Shown here: positions 19,094-27,894 of the stretch, one piece after another
Numbering within the stretch: position 1 is the stretch's first letter
Layout of the letters: each line of letters starts with the position of its first letter
Source: Photobacterium ganghwense
GTDB taxonomy: Bacteria; Pseudomonadota; Gammaproteobacteria; Enterobacterales; Vibrionaceae
NCBI RefSeq assembly: GCF_003025595.1
Contig: NZ_PYMI01000008.1
Span: 84,368 to 148,367 of the forward strand
Direction: 5' to 3'
DNA: 64,000 nucleotides
Position numbers and translations under genes: made by a program
Notes under the pieces: generated by a model
What the model was told of the DNA's origin: nothing
Databases searched by the model: none
Seen by the model: only the letters and a program-made list of their open reading frames with translations

Positions 19094-19846
19094 TGTTTTA
19101 TTTGCCTCATACGTAGAGATTAAGAAAAGTGACATTGTCCCAGCTAAGTTTACAGCAAGCTCTGCATGCCTTGCTTGTGGCTTTACTGGACGCTTACCTT
19201 GACCATGAGCGTCACCCAACTTATTCCGTAGGGTTCCTAAACCATTCACTATTCCTGAGCATCCACCAAGAATCTGTTTAAATATAGACTCATTATGCTG
19301 TTCTGGTGCCATATTTAATTCCTTTGCCGTCAACTTATACAGCTCGGAGAGTTCAATGGAAGTGCTATTATACTCAACGCCTTTTTCGTCAAGAATATGC
19401 TTACAAACACTTTCTAAAATGGTTCTTGCAATTGTAATTGCTCCCTCTGGATCTCTAACTTTTCGCTCTAAAGCTTTAGTCCATGCATGATGGATACTTT
19501 CAGAATCAAAGTTCTGTAGAACTTCAGATATTGATTGTTGAGCTGGATGAGACGGATCTTTTTCTAAGAACTCTAGGAGTGGATTAAACTCTTGCCACAG
19601 GAACTGACGACGCTCAGCATAACTTCCATACTCAAATTTTATAAACTGCCAAAATTGCTCTAGATTACGATTGGTTTTCACAAATCGAGGAATCATCTGA
19701 GCTACGGTAGGATTACCCAGTAACTCTGCTCTTATAGTTTGGTAATCACTGTTATCTCCAGTTCCTCCAGTTGCTTGCGCAACTAACAAATTCTGAAGAT
19801 ATTCAACCCTATCGAATAGGGATTCCAAATGATCTAACTCACTCAT
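19091..19846 (-). CDS. HEPN/abortive-infection C-terminal domain protein
   Basis: A 251-residue protein. The C-terminal third has the Abi_C/HEPN pattern: AITIARTILESVCKHILDE, then SGIVNGLGTLRNKLGDAHG near residue 212, then ARHAELAVNLAGTMSLFLI. The R-x6-H in RNKLGDAH matches the RNase motif of HEPN proteins. Family members occur in phage-defence islands and are thought to act as RNases on infection. The stop TAA begins the attC site, and GCGTTATG lies shortly upstream of the start, so the gene has the layout of an integron cassette. Confidence 0.78.
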   Translation of the reverse strand: MSELDHLESLFDRVEYLQNLLVAQATGGTGDNSDYQTIRAELLGNPTVAQMIPRFVKTNRNLEQFWQFIKFEYGSYAERRQFLWQEFNPLLEFLEKDPSHPAQQSISEVLQNFDSESIHHAWTKALERKVRDPEGAITIARTILESVCKHILDEKGVEYNSTSIELSELYKLTAKELNMAPEQHNESIFKQILGGCSGIVNGLGTLRNKLGDAHGQGKRPVKPQARHAELAVNLAGTMSLFLISTYEANKT

Positions 19847-20208
19847 TTACTTCTCGAAATTGCCTATAAAACATAACGCTTTCTATACAGCTTTTAGTCG
19901 CCTTTCATACTCATATAATGCAACCTTTTTAATACCACATCAACGTGTAAGCAATAGGTTAATGAAAGTTGATAGAGATTAGATTGCATGATGCCATTTT
20001 TAAAAAATGGCGCACTTCAAACTCCTTCGGATAACTTTTGGTAGGGGAAATTACTAGGCTCGAATTAAGCAAGAACTTTGCTTTGAATTGCTTTGGGGCA
20101 ATTTCGAGTTAGAGCTGATGTTCAAAATTGAATTCTTCGCATAAGAAAAATTTAGAAAAAACAATGTTAGAATCCACCGCAATCGCTAATGATATTTCAG
20201 GCTTTTGC
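19847..20208. other. intergenic region between HEPN and AbiH genes
   Basis: No gene is seen in these 362 bases. The minus-strand sequence AGCGTTATGTTTTATAGG at about 19863-19880 resembles the 3' core of a cassette junction. A complete attC is not recognisable beyond it. A CCATTTTTAAAAAATGG palindrome at about 19992 may end transcription of the AbiH gene. Confidence 0.4.
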
Positions 20209-21168
20209 TTAGATCTGTTCCATTCTGACAACTGCGACGTTGGCTATTCCAAGTCCTGTTAGAGTGTCACCGTGTACTTTCTCATCATCAGGGTCATAAA
20301 AAGTCACAACCCATTTAGCATCAGGTCTGACTGATTGCTCCAACTTCTTGAAGTAGGGTAAATCTACGTCAGCTAATGAGTGACCGAGAACATATACTTC
20401 ATCAATATTGCCGAGCTTTGCAAAGAAGTCTTCATTGTTTTTTATGATCTGGTCTGTTCCCTTGAAAGTTGCTGAGAAATACTGATTGATCGCATCCTTA
20501 CCACGCTCGAATGAGTAGTCATATTGATCAGATTGATATTCCATCCAACGTTCTAAATCTTCATCACTCAATCCTGATGGTGGTTCGGCAGGTTTCTCTT
20601 TGAAATTTTCAGGATCAACACCATGACCGAGAATTAACTCATCAATATGTTCATCGGCTTTCCCGTGAATGAATAGCACGTTCTCATCGGGGATTGCGTA
20701 GTATTGAGAAAGCGTATCTGTGTAGTTGAATGTGAGGTAAACAGCGTTTCTATCAATGTTTACTGATCGGCTGTGATCAAACTGAGGAAACTGTACAGCC
20801 AAAATGAACTCTTTGAATGCTTTATACAGTTCAGTGGTTAGAAGGCCAAGTATTCGCTCCATCTCAATTTCAAGCGTGTATCGGTCTCTGTCTCGAAAGT
20901 CATCTGAAGAATAGTTTGGCATTGCATCCATGTTTGCTTCCAAAACTGAATCTTGATCAAGCAGTGACATACTCGTTTCAAATTCAGACCATAAAGGATC
21001 TGACATTGTTGTTGGAAAATCTGGGTCTAAGTCAGCAAACCCGTAATAGTCGAGCAATAGCTCATAAGTTTCCCAGTAGTTATTTTTGAGATAAAGCCCA
21101 AAAGATGTATACCTAGTGTCAAGGCCATGATGAACATCAAAGCCATTACCTATTACATATAGCTTCAT
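20209..21168 (-). CDS. AbiH-family abortive infection protein
   Basis: A 319-residue protein beginning MKLYVIGNGFDVHHGL, the hallmark N-terminus of the AbiH family. Further conserved elements are YLTFNYTDTL near 145, FIHGKA, and VYVLGHSLADVDLPYF near 260. AbiH was first described as a lactococcal phage-abortive protein; the fold resembles SIR2-like nucleotide-binding enzymes, but the reaction is not established. The ATG at 21168 lies one base after the stop of the upstream PIN gene; a GTG at 21177 overlapping that stop is an alternative. The two genes form a coupled operon. Confidence 0.85.
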   Translation of the reverse strand: MKLYVIGNGFDVHHGLDTRYTSFGLYLKNNYWETYELLLDYYGFADLDPDFPTTMSDPLWSEFETSMSLLDQDSVLEANMDAMPNYSSDDFRDRDRYTLEIEMERILGLLTTELYKAFKEFILAVQFPQFDHSRSVNIDRNAVYLTFNYTDTLSQYYAIPDENVLFIHGKADEHIDELILGHGVDPENFKEKPAEPPSGLSDEDLERWMEYQSDQYDYSFERGKDAINQYFSATFKGTDQIIKNNEDFFAKLGNIDEVYVLGHSLADVDLPYFKKLEQSVRPDAKWVVTFYDPDDEKVHGDTLTGLGIANVAVVRMEQI

Positions 21169-21169
21169 G

Positions 21170-22270
21170 TCATTCACCGTTGATATCTAGTTCTTTGAAG
21201 CTAATGACTTCGGAGTCATCATCAGTCAGCTCAAAATATGTATCTTGGAAGTAAAACTCTTCAATGTATGCGTTAGCTTTTAATCCATCGGTATAGGCAA
21301 GTGTTATGTGGGCAGTGTATGTTTCTTTGTGTTTTACTGTTGACTCATTACTCAAGACGAATACATATTGCTTGTCTTCAGGATCCCAAGGTGAACGGTC
21401 ATAATCTGAGAATCGGTAATCTGCCGTAACAACCACCTCAAATTCTACTTCGTATTCAGCCCTCTCGGCATCGACATTCTGTAAGTTTTTCTTCCCAACA
21501 TTCACCGAGTAGATTTTTATAGAATTGATAATCTCATCGAAAGGATCTGCGTTTTCATAGTTGAACTCGCCATCTTCGAGAGCTTGCAGGGCATCCGCTT
21601 TGATTTTTTCTAGGAGTTGTTCGAATATTTCATCAGCAAATTTGGCTGGTTCTTCGTACGCTTTGTCGCTTCGAACAATCAAGTCAATTAGGTCATCGAC
21701 GTTTTCAAGATGAATGAAGTTATCTTCTTTCTCACAGAATGATTTCATATCGCCGTCGTCACTAACGATATAGGCTGAATATCCTCTAGCCAAGCTCACC
21801 TGTTTAATAGCTTCTAGCGAAAATGCATCAGGAAACTCGTGCTTTTTTGATTCTCTGCCAAAAGGAGGAAGGTTGTTGAAGTAAGCATCAAATACAACTT
21901 GAGGGTTAACAGTGCTTACATCAATTGTTTCGACGTAGCCGTTTTCGACGAAATCATCAAATTTTTCACTGATAACAGCATAAATATCATCACCTTTAAC
22001 CTTGGTGAAGATGCCATGACAATCAAGGTCGGGGGTGTTTCTTAGGAACATCGCATCTCTTTGCATCTTCTTTATCATAGAAGCTGCTTCTTCAGATTTG
22101 CGTTTGAGATGGGAGTCGATCTCTTTCCTTGTCACATCAGTAATGAGCAAGTGGATTTTCTCATCCTCAATTAGTTCTTGAAGACGACCAAGAGCGTGTT
22201 GCCCAAATTGATAGTTTTTCTTTTCAAAAGCGCTTGTATCGATAAAAACTAGCCTTGTCTGCAATTCCAT
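21170..22270 (-). CDS. PIN-domain ribonuclease-like protein (DUF4935 type)
   Basis: About 366 residues. The N-terminal half is a PIN domain: LVFIDTSAF (first Asp), ITDVTRKEIDSH (Glu), HEFPDAFSLEA (Asp) and YIVSDDGDM (Asp) supply the acidic metal-binding set. The C-terminal half is an uncharacterised acidic domain. PIN proteins are usually Mg-dependent RNases. The ATG at 22270 is preferred because AAGGT precedes it; the frame stays open to 22351. Its stop abuts the AbiH gene, so PIN and AbiH are co-expressed and probably act together, perhaps as effector and sensor. That pairing is inference. Confidence 0.8.
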   Translation of the reverse strand: MELQTRLVFIDTSAFEKKNYQFGQHALGRLQELIEDEKIHLLITDVTRKEIDSHLKRKSEEAASMIKKMQRDAMFLRNTPDLDCHGIFTKVKGDDIYAVISEKFDDFVENGYVETIDVSTVNPQVVFDAYFNNLPPFGRESKKHEFPDAFSLEAIKQVSLARGYSAYIVSDDGDMKSFCEKEDNFIHLENVDDLIDLIVRSDKAYEEPAKFADEIFEQLLEKIKADALQALEDGEFNYENADPFDEIINSIKIYSVNVGKKNLQNVDAERAEYEVEFEVVVTADYRFSDYDRSPWDPEDKQYVFVLSNESTVKHKETYTAHITLAYTDGLKANAYIEEFYFQDTYFELTDDDSEVISFKELDINGE

Positions 22271-22435
22271 AATCAATACCTTGAACACATGGTGTAAATT
22301 GTCATCAAATAAATTGATAAAATAATTAAGTGGATAACAAACTAATGGCATATTGGTTCATTACAAAAATTCGGGCAAGTAACGAGTTAGCAAGGTGTGA
22401 TGAGGGATTGCTTTAAATGCTTTTGGGGCAAAAAT

Positions 22436-22458
22436 AAGCCAACATGTCACGTTGGCTT
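22436..22458 (-). terminator. intrinsic terminator after the VOC gene
   Basis: On the minus strand AAGCCAAC-gtgacat-GTTGGCTT is followed by ATTTTTG. An 8-bp stem plus T-run ends the regulator-VOC operon. Confidence 0.85.
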
Positions 22459-22478
22459 GTAAGTAAAAGAAAGTAACG

Positions 22479-22838
22479 TTAAGCAAACACGCGCAAGCGA
22501 TGACCATCAAGGTCTAATGCAACGAAGTTGATACCATATACAGACTCTTCACGCTCTTGAGCAAAGGTCACACCTTGCTGCTTCCACTTTTCAAATAGGT
22601 TATCTAGCTCGACGCTATTAGTTGCAGGAATAGAAAGCTCTGCACCTCCACCTCGAATGGGGCTACTTGGTGTTAGCGCGTCAGCTTGTTTTAGGGTGAT
22701 TTTTACGTTTTTAGCAAACTCGACCACCGCGAAAGTTGGCGATAAAAGCTTTGGCTCACACTCAAATACTTCCGCATAAAAAGCCATGCTGAGTTGAACA
22801 TTTTCTACATAAAAAACAATGGAATCAATGGTTAACAT
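22479..22838 (-). CDS. VOC (glyoxalase/bleomycin-resistance) family protein
   Basis: A 119-residue single-domain VOC protein: DSIVFYVENVQLSMAFYAEV opens the fold and GINFVALDLDGHRLRVF closes it with a terminal metal-ligand-like segment. Members bind small metabolites or antibiotics in a dimeric metalloenzyme fold. It lies 64 bases downstream of a WYL-type regulator on the same strand, a common pairing in which the regulator controls the VOC gene. Substrate unknown. Confidence 0.85.
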   Translation of the reverse strand: MLTIDSIVFYVENVQLSMAFYAEVFECEPKLLSPTFAVVEFAKNVKITLKQADALTPSSPIRGGGAELSIPATNSVELDNLFEKWKQQGVTFAQEREESVYGINFVALDLDGHRLRVFA

Positions 22839-22902
22839 AGTTTTAAATCTTCACTTTTTGAATTGGTGAAAAAAGTGTAACCGAAGGCACTGACAGTTTT
22901 TG

Positions 22903-23604
22903 TCAGTAGTGAAAACACTTGTGATCAATTCCTTCCAGAGTTTCCCACTCACAAAGTAAAGCATGACGAGAACGCTCATATTTAGATTCAAGCGGTAAGA
23001 AAAACTGAATTCTATCAAGACGGAAGTTACGGTACTCATTTCGTTTTTCGCACCATGCAACTAAAATATTGTGTTGCTCAAACATACCTATGAGTATTGG
23101 CCACACAACCCTTTTGCTTATAGCTCCTTTTGCATCTTCGTAAAGTATTTCTGCTTTATGCCCTTTCTGTATCGTTATTTTCAGCTCAGCTAGCTTAACT
23201 ATCAGTTCTGGTGCTTTGAAGGCTGAAGCAACTCTAATGACACTCTCAGTATGCTTAGCTTCATGCTCAGAAGGCAAAACTGCTGAAATCTTAGCAAGCG
23301 CATTAATAGCAGCCTCACTAAACTCTCCGTTTGCTTGCTTTACCACCCATTCAGCTCCTAATCTAAGGGCTTCAAGCTCTTCTACGTTAAACATCATAGG
23401 AGGTAAATCAAAGCTCGGTTTTAAAACATACCCAAGCCCAGCTTCTCCTTCGACATCTGCCCCTTGTGCTTGCAAAGTTGCAATATCTCGATAGATAGTT
23501 CTCACACTAACATTAAGCCTACTAGCTAGTTCCTCAGCTGAGACTGGATATCTATACCGTCGAAGTAGTTGGAGTAAATCTAGTAGGCGTTGACTTCGGG
23601 ACAT
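22903..23604 (-). CDS. YafY-like transcriptional regulator (HTH + WYL)
   Basis: About 233 residues. N-terminal helix-turn-helix: SRSQRLLDLLQLLRRYRYPV, EELASRLNVSVRTIYRDIAT. The C-terminal half is WYL-like: KAEILYEDAKGAISKRVVWP and EYRNFRLDRIQ. Such regulators sense ligands through the WYL domain; many are linked to DNA damage or defence islands. The start at 23604 is chosen because homologues begin MSRS; an ATG four codons earlier (23616) is equally possible. It heads an operon with the VOC gene. Confidence 0.85.
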   Translation of the reverse strand: MSRSQRLLDLLQLLRRYRYPVSAEELASRLNVSVRTIYRDIATLQAQGADVEGEAGLGYVLKPSFDLPPMMFNVEELEALRLGAEWVVKQANGEFSEAAINALAKISAVLPSEHEAKHTESVIRVASAFKAPELIVKLAELKITIQKGHKAEILYEDAKGAISKRVVWPILIGMFEQHNILVAWCEKRNEYRNFRLDRIQFFLPLESKYERSRHALLCEWETLEGIDHKCFHY

Positions 23605-23863
23605 AACAAAATCCATAAAATAATGAGTACATATAATGCACTAAAAATGAATCAGCCGTTCTGTTCAAGAATAATTTGTGTAAGCGACCCAATAATTGCA
23701 TTGAGTTGAGTTATTCACTTACTTGAATCTCGAAACCCAGAATGGGAAGAACCGATTTAAGGCAACCTGTAAGTTCTAGTCACATTGGGAAAACGAAACT
23801 GACAGATTGCACTCAGACTAATTCACTCAGGTAAATCAATCTCCATTCAGCTACAAATAATAC
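23605..23863. other. junction between chromosomal island and prophage
   Basis: A 250-base gene-free stretch where content changes from bacterial genes to phage genes. A weak match to the prophage repeat (AGTTATTCACTTACTT, 23709-23724) already appears here. No tRNA or obvious direct repeat marks an attachment site; the other end lies outside the window. Confidence 0.45.
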
Positions 23864-23880
23864 AGGGGCTTTCGCCCCCT
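23864..23880 (-). terminator. terminator at the end of the phage replication operon
   Basis: GGGGGCGAAAGCCCC on the minus strand, a stable GAAA-tetraloop hairpin, then TGTATTATTT. It lies just after the last phage gene and would close the replication operon. Confidence 0.7.
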
Positions 23881-23888
23881 TCGAATCT

Positions 23889-24383
23889 TTAATCTGTTGC
23901 CGAAACCATATCGGCAAACATATTGGAGGCGTCGATATTTGGCTTATCGTCCTTATGTAAGGTATTGGGCTTACTGGCCTTGTTGGTGTTATTTGCCTTG
24001 TTGACCTTGTTGGCACTCGACACCTTGTTGGTTTGACGGCCGATGCTTCGCCAGCTCTTGCTAACGACAACCGGCTGAACATCCACTTCTACGGTCTTCG
24101 GCACGTATTCTTCGTAGAAAAGCGCTCGACCTGCCTTTCTCTCCGCAATCATCATTCGAACAGCCAGGCACTTGCTTGAACCAATGCAGCCCTGACAATC
24201 AACAAATGAATTAGCGCCTAAGCGTTTATCTTTGAATGCCAAAACCGTGTGCTGGCAAACGACATAGTTGGCGATGCGACCGGTGCTTTCGCAGGAAAAA
24301 CTGTGCATGTTGCACCCTGAGCGGCTTTTTGAAAGTGGAATAACCTTCTCTTTTGCCTCTTTTGAAATTACCAACTGCCCCAT
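23889..24383 (-). CDS. cysteine-rich phage hypothetical protein
   Basis: A 164-residue protein. The N-terminal half is cysteine-rich (GCNMHSFSCEST, DCQGCIGSSKCLAVRMM), suggesting a metal site. The C-terminal half is low-complexity (NKVNKANNTNKASKPN) because the DNA carries tandem AACAAGG-like units. GGTGAG precedes the ATG. It overlaps the upstream gene by 16 bases and is last in the replication operon. I do not recognise it. Confidence 0.65.
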   Translation of the reverse strand: MGQLVISKEAKEKVIPLSKSRSGCNMHSFSCESTGRIANYVVCQHTVLAFKDKRLGANSFVDCQGCIGSSKCLAVRMMIAERKAGRALFYEEYVPKTVEVDVQPVVVSKSWRSIGRQTNKVSSANKVNKANNTNKASKPNTLHKDDKPNIDASNMFADMVSATD

Positions 24384-25201
24384 GACTCACCTACCTCTGC
24401 TTTTACTTGATAATCGTCGATTACTTTTTTCATTAACTCGGTTGCGTTAGCCACCAATGCTTCGCAACGCTGTGCAAATGTGCTGATGTATTTCTCTGCC
24501 GTTCCTGAGTGGCAGTAGAGAATGTTTCCCGAACGCATTGAGAAAACGTCGATTAGCGAGCCATATGTTTCCTCAAGGCGAGTGAAAAACGCATCTGTCT
24601 GAGCGCGAATACTGACAATGGCATCACTGCTCATCAGGTCACTCAGTGCGAAACTAAGGAACTGGAATCCCTCATTGTCGATAACCGCTTCCGAATAAGC
24701 CTTTTTGAATTGCTCATCCGTTAAGTCCTCTTCGCCGTTGAAGTCGTCCAGAACTCCAAATAAGCCTTCAACCACGTTTTTGTAGAACTCAGCCGGAAGA
24801 CACTTGGATTTTGATAGATGCTGTGGGGAGTCGATACCAAGCCCCGCAACATACTTATCCGTTTCAGCGTCAATCAGCCCGTAGAAGCGTCCCCAAACAC
24901 CGCCGGATACTGTATCTCCGGTAATATCTGCATAAGGTCTGTTTGCTTCCACGATGTAAAACGGGCGATCAACCAAATTTATCTTTTTGACGGTCACTTG
25001 CAGCACTGAAATTTCTTGTTCGAAAATGAACTCGTTTTTGGCTACAAATGGCATGTCAGCCGCTACTTCCGAAACGCTGTCTTTAAGCGTCTCGATAACA
25101 CCAGCTTTTATGTCTGCAATCTCGGATTCGCCAAGGTTTTTATAGCCCTTGTGCTTTTTCAGATTGCTCATGACACTGGCAACTAGAGGCTCAAGTTTCA
25201 C
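24368..25201 (-). CDS. phage hypothetical protein, replication operon
   Basis: A 277-residue soluble acidic protein with a GTG start after AAGGAG. Contains KINLVDRPFYIVEANRPYAD and an alpha-helical C-terminal half. No motif I can name. Its place between primase and the cysteine-rich gene suggests a role in phage DNA metabolism, but that rests only on position. Confidence 0.65.
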   Translation of the reverse strand: MKLEPLVASVMSNLKKHKGYKNLGESEIADIKAGVIETLKDSVSEVAADMPFVAKNEFIFEQEISVLQVTVKKINLVDRPFYIVEANRPYADITGDTVSGGVWGRFYGLIDAETDKYVAGLGIDSPQHLSKSKCLPAEFYKNVVEGLFGVLDDFNGEEDLTDEQFKKAYSEAVIDNEGFQFLSFALSDLMSSDAIVSIRAQTDAFFTRLEETYGSLIDVFSMRSGNILYCHSGTAEKYISTFAQRCEALVANATELMKKVIDDYQVKAEVGESWGSW

Positions 25202-25262
25202 TGCTTTTGCTCCTTACTTGTCGCAGTATGACTGCCATAATAAGCAAGTGATTACGGCAGTT

Positions 25263-25280
25263 AAGTAATTGGTGACTGAT
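25263..25280 (+). repeat. dispersed prophage repeat, copy 1
   Basis: AAGTAATTGGTGACTGAT, a match to the prophage consensus, lies in the gap upstream of the gene starting at 25201. Confidence 0.6.
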
Positions 25281-25287
25281 TGATAGG

Positions 25288-26406
25288 TTAGTTTCTGATT
25301 GCACTCCAGCCTTTCAGCTTGAGCATCATGGCTAACTGGTTATCGAATTTTTTGGCACGGTAGTAAGCCGCGATGATTTTCTCTGGCGGTGCTTCGCCGG
25401 GATCTTCGTCCTCGCCCAATGCAGCAATTCGGACGTTAAAGCCGCAACCAATGAGCTTCTTGGCCGACGCAATCACAACGGGAATGGTTTTCTGCTCCGT
25501 ATCCCACATTAGGACAATGTTCTTAAGTCCTTTGGCCTTGAGCTTTAAGAACGCCCCTATCTGGTCTTGGGCTGATTCTTCCAGTCCTCCGGACAAGTGC
25601 ATACCAAACGTCCCTATTGGCTCTACAAACGGGAACAACGTTGGCTCGCTGAGTAGCGCTCGCTTAACTCCGATAACGTCAAACGCACCCTCGCCAACGA
25701 TTACCGTCTCTTTGCCAACGGCATTGTGTCCGTTGTATAGGTATCGACCGGAAGCAGAGAGTGTTTGTGGGAAGAGATACTTTCTGCGAGCCTCACCTGT
25801 CACGTCACGACCTTGGAACGTGGCAAGTTTGCCTTCAAGATCGTAAACAGGAATCATGACTCGCTTGGAAAAGTCTTGAGTTTTGCCCTCTTGCGCTTCG
25901 GAGTCCCAAAAGACATGAACGCCGGATTCAGACCAGCGTAAATCGAAATACTCACACAATGTCTTACTCAGTCCTCGGTTGAGCAAATATTCGGGCAGCG
26001 TCTCCATTTCCCTTGAGATATGAAGCGATGCTGGCAGGCGAATTTCTTGCAAAAGGTTAACGTCGGATTTGATTTCCGTTTTCACCTTTGGCATATAGCC
26101 CAGCTCTAAGCTAACTTGCTCGATATAATCAGCAAGTTCTCTCCCTCGCTTGTCTGTAAACGCCTGTAGAAAGCGGAATACGTTGTATTGCTTGTCCTGC
26201 GGGTGTGAACCGTGAAAGCATACTCCCTGTCCTCGCATCGGATTGAAATACACTTTCCAAGAGTCTCCTCCGCACATCGGACAATGGCGGATATTCAGCT
26301 CTCGACCTGATTTGCCAGTAGTCACGCGATAATCAACGCCCTCCAAATCAAGCCAAGCCTCAAAATCAAGGCCATCAAGCATTTCTCTGATATCTTCAAA
26401 TGCCAC
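25288..26406 (-). CDS. phage DNA primase (zinc finger + Toprim)
   Basis: A 372-residue primase. A CHC2-like zinc site is formed by Cys42, Cys45, Cys63 and His65/His68 (HCPMCGG, GVCFHGSH). The Toprim region follows: VIVGEGAFDVIG near 230 and NIVLMWDTEQ near 300. It lays RNA primers for lagging-strand synthesis and should work with the DnaB-like helicase encoded just upstream. GTG start, with AAGAGGT before it. Length is short for a bacterial DnaG, as in phage primases without the helicase-interaction domain. Confidence 0.88.
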   Translation of the reverse strand: MAFEDIREMLDGLDFEAWLDLEGVDYRVTTGKSGRELNIRHCPMCGGDSWKVYFNPMRGQGVCFHGSHPQDKQYNVFRFLQAFTDKRGRELADYIEQVSLELGYMPKVKTEIKSDVNLLQEIRLPASLHISREMETLPEYLLNRGLSKTLCEYFDLRWSESGVHVFWDSEAQEGKTQDFSKRVMIPVYDLEGKLATFQGRDVTGEARRKYLFPQTLSASGRYLYNGHNAVGKETVIVGEGAFDVIGVKRALLSEPTLFPFVEPIGTFGMHLSGGLEESAQDQIGAFLKLKAKGLKNIVLMWDTEQKTIPVVIASAKKLIGCGFNVRIAALGEDEDPGEAPPEKIIAAYYRAKKFDNQLAMMLKLKGWSAIRN

Positions 26407-26523
26407 ACTATTTACCTCTTACTTGCTCTGCGATTACCGCCAGAAGTTGCTCGTCACTTGCTTGCTGTAATGGCAGCGAATGCAGTAATGATGGCCGCAT
26501 TCGCTGTGGTTTTAGGCAAATAC

Positions 26524-26540
26524 ATAAGTCACCGCTTACC
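26524..26540 (-). repeat. dispersed prophage repeat, copy 2
   Basis: ATAAGTCACCGCTTAC, the reverse complement of the consensus, in the gap between helicase and primase. Confidence 0.75.
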
Positions 26541-26550
26541 TAAACTATAG

Positions 26551-27891
26551 TTAGAAAACATCCAGAACCTTATCGACAAACTTCATCTTATCGAGGTCTT
26601 GTTTAACGCGAACGGTAATATCGCCACGTTGGTTACGAGAAGCAGCAAGGAATAGTCGCGCCTCTCCCTTCGCTTTCTCTTCATCCGTTTTGTTGATTGA
26701 GATTGTTAAGTCGGCAATACGGATTTTTTCGATGTTATCCGCAACGTGCGTAATACCCGCTGTCTCCGAACCCATACCATCACGGTTAGTCTGTGTTGCG
26801 GTAAGCAGCGCGAAGTCTTCTTTGTCCGCCAGACCACGGAAGTCGGTATACATGTCCTTTTCGTCTGCGCGGCGATCGTTGGTCACACGGTTTGAGCGAG
26901 CTAGGTCAAGGTAGTCCAACGCCACCATGTCAAACTTCACGCCTTTGGCTCGGAAGTCATGAATCAAGCGATTAAGCTCGTTCGGAGTGAAAGTGCCTGC
27001 CGGACGCTCAACGATGATCAGCTTCCCAACCCCGCCTGAGCGCTTAGCCAGAATAGCGGAGCGAACCGCCTCACGCGCTTTCACCAAGTCATCCATTGAG
27101 GTGTCCGAAACACGCGCATCCGCACGGTCCGAAATGATTCGCGCATGAACCTCAAGCGTGACATACAGAACGTTGTAGCCGGCATCGGAGGCAGCAATGG
27201 AGAAGTCACCCAAAGCAGTAGACTTACCCGCCTTTGCACCACCCATAATCAGCGTCATTTCGCGACGACCCCAGCCTTTGTGGTAAAGGATCGCATCCAG
27301 TGCGCGAATACCCGTGGTAATACCTGTCGGAACATCCTCGCCTTTCTCCAGAGCATCACGACGTTCAGTTCGAGTATCTACCTCTTCGTAGTAGTCGTAA
27401 TAGTTGTTCGAGTCAGAAGCCCCTACCAGCATCGCTTTTTGAACGACCGCTACCGCACCCTCAAAGTCGCCCTTTTCTTTCAACTCAACGGCTTTCATTA
27501 GGGCTTCGTCCAGCGCGTTATTACGGGCGAACGTGCTTACTTGGTCGAGCATGTATTTGCTGTCTGTCAAAGGTTCAGACAGAATTTCTTTGAGTGATAC
27601 CAGCACATCCGGCTTCATTTCCTCACGGATGCGCTTTGACTCAATGGCCTTTTTCACCAGATCAACAAGCACCTTCTTACCTGGTGCCTGCGAGTAAAGG
27701 CGAAAATGCTTGTTTACGATCATCACGAGGCTGGCAACGGCTTTGTTCTCGAATTGCTCCGGAGAGACTAAGTCGTTTGTCATCGTCAGGAAGTTCGTAT
27801 CACGGCAGTAATAGGCTGCCAAACGTAGCTGAAAACCTGAGTCAAACTTCTCTGAAAGCGGAACAGAAGTTACCTCAAACTCAGTTGTCAT
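26551..27891 (-). CDS. DnaB-like replicative helicase
   Basis: A 446-residue RecA-fold helicase. Walker A is GGAKAGKS near residue 217; FDMVALDYLDLARS supplies Walker B; LLTATQTNRDG and RLFLAASRNQRGD match the DnaB H3/H4 and arginine-finger regions. The helical N-terminal domain (residues 1-160) is DnaB-like. It unwinds the fork during phage replication. GAGGGGT precedes the ATG and the stop of the upstream LSm-like gene lies 4 bases away, so the two are coupled. Confidence 0.88.
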   Translation of the reverse strand: MTTEFEVTSVPLSEKFDSGFQLRLAAYYCRDTNFLTMTNDLVSPEQFENKAVASLVMIVNKHFRLYSQAPGKKVLVDLVKKAIESKRIREEMKPDVLVSLKEILSEPLTDSKYMLDQVSTFARNNALDEALMKAVELKEKGDFEGAVAVVQKAMLVGASDSNNYYDYYEEVDTRTERRDALEKGEDVPTGITTGIRALDAILYHKGWGRREMTLIMGGAKAGKSTALGDFSIAASDAGYNVLYVTLEVHARIISDRADARVSDTSMDDLVKAREAVRSAILAKRSGGVGKLIIVERPAGTFTPNELNRLIHDFRAKGVKFDMVALDYLDLARSNRVTNDRRADEKDMYTDFRGLADKEDFALLTATQTNRDGMGSETAGITHVADNIEKIRIADLTISINKTDEEKAKGEARLFLAASRNQRGDITVRVKQDLDKMKFVDKVLDVF

Positions 27892-27894
27892 GAA

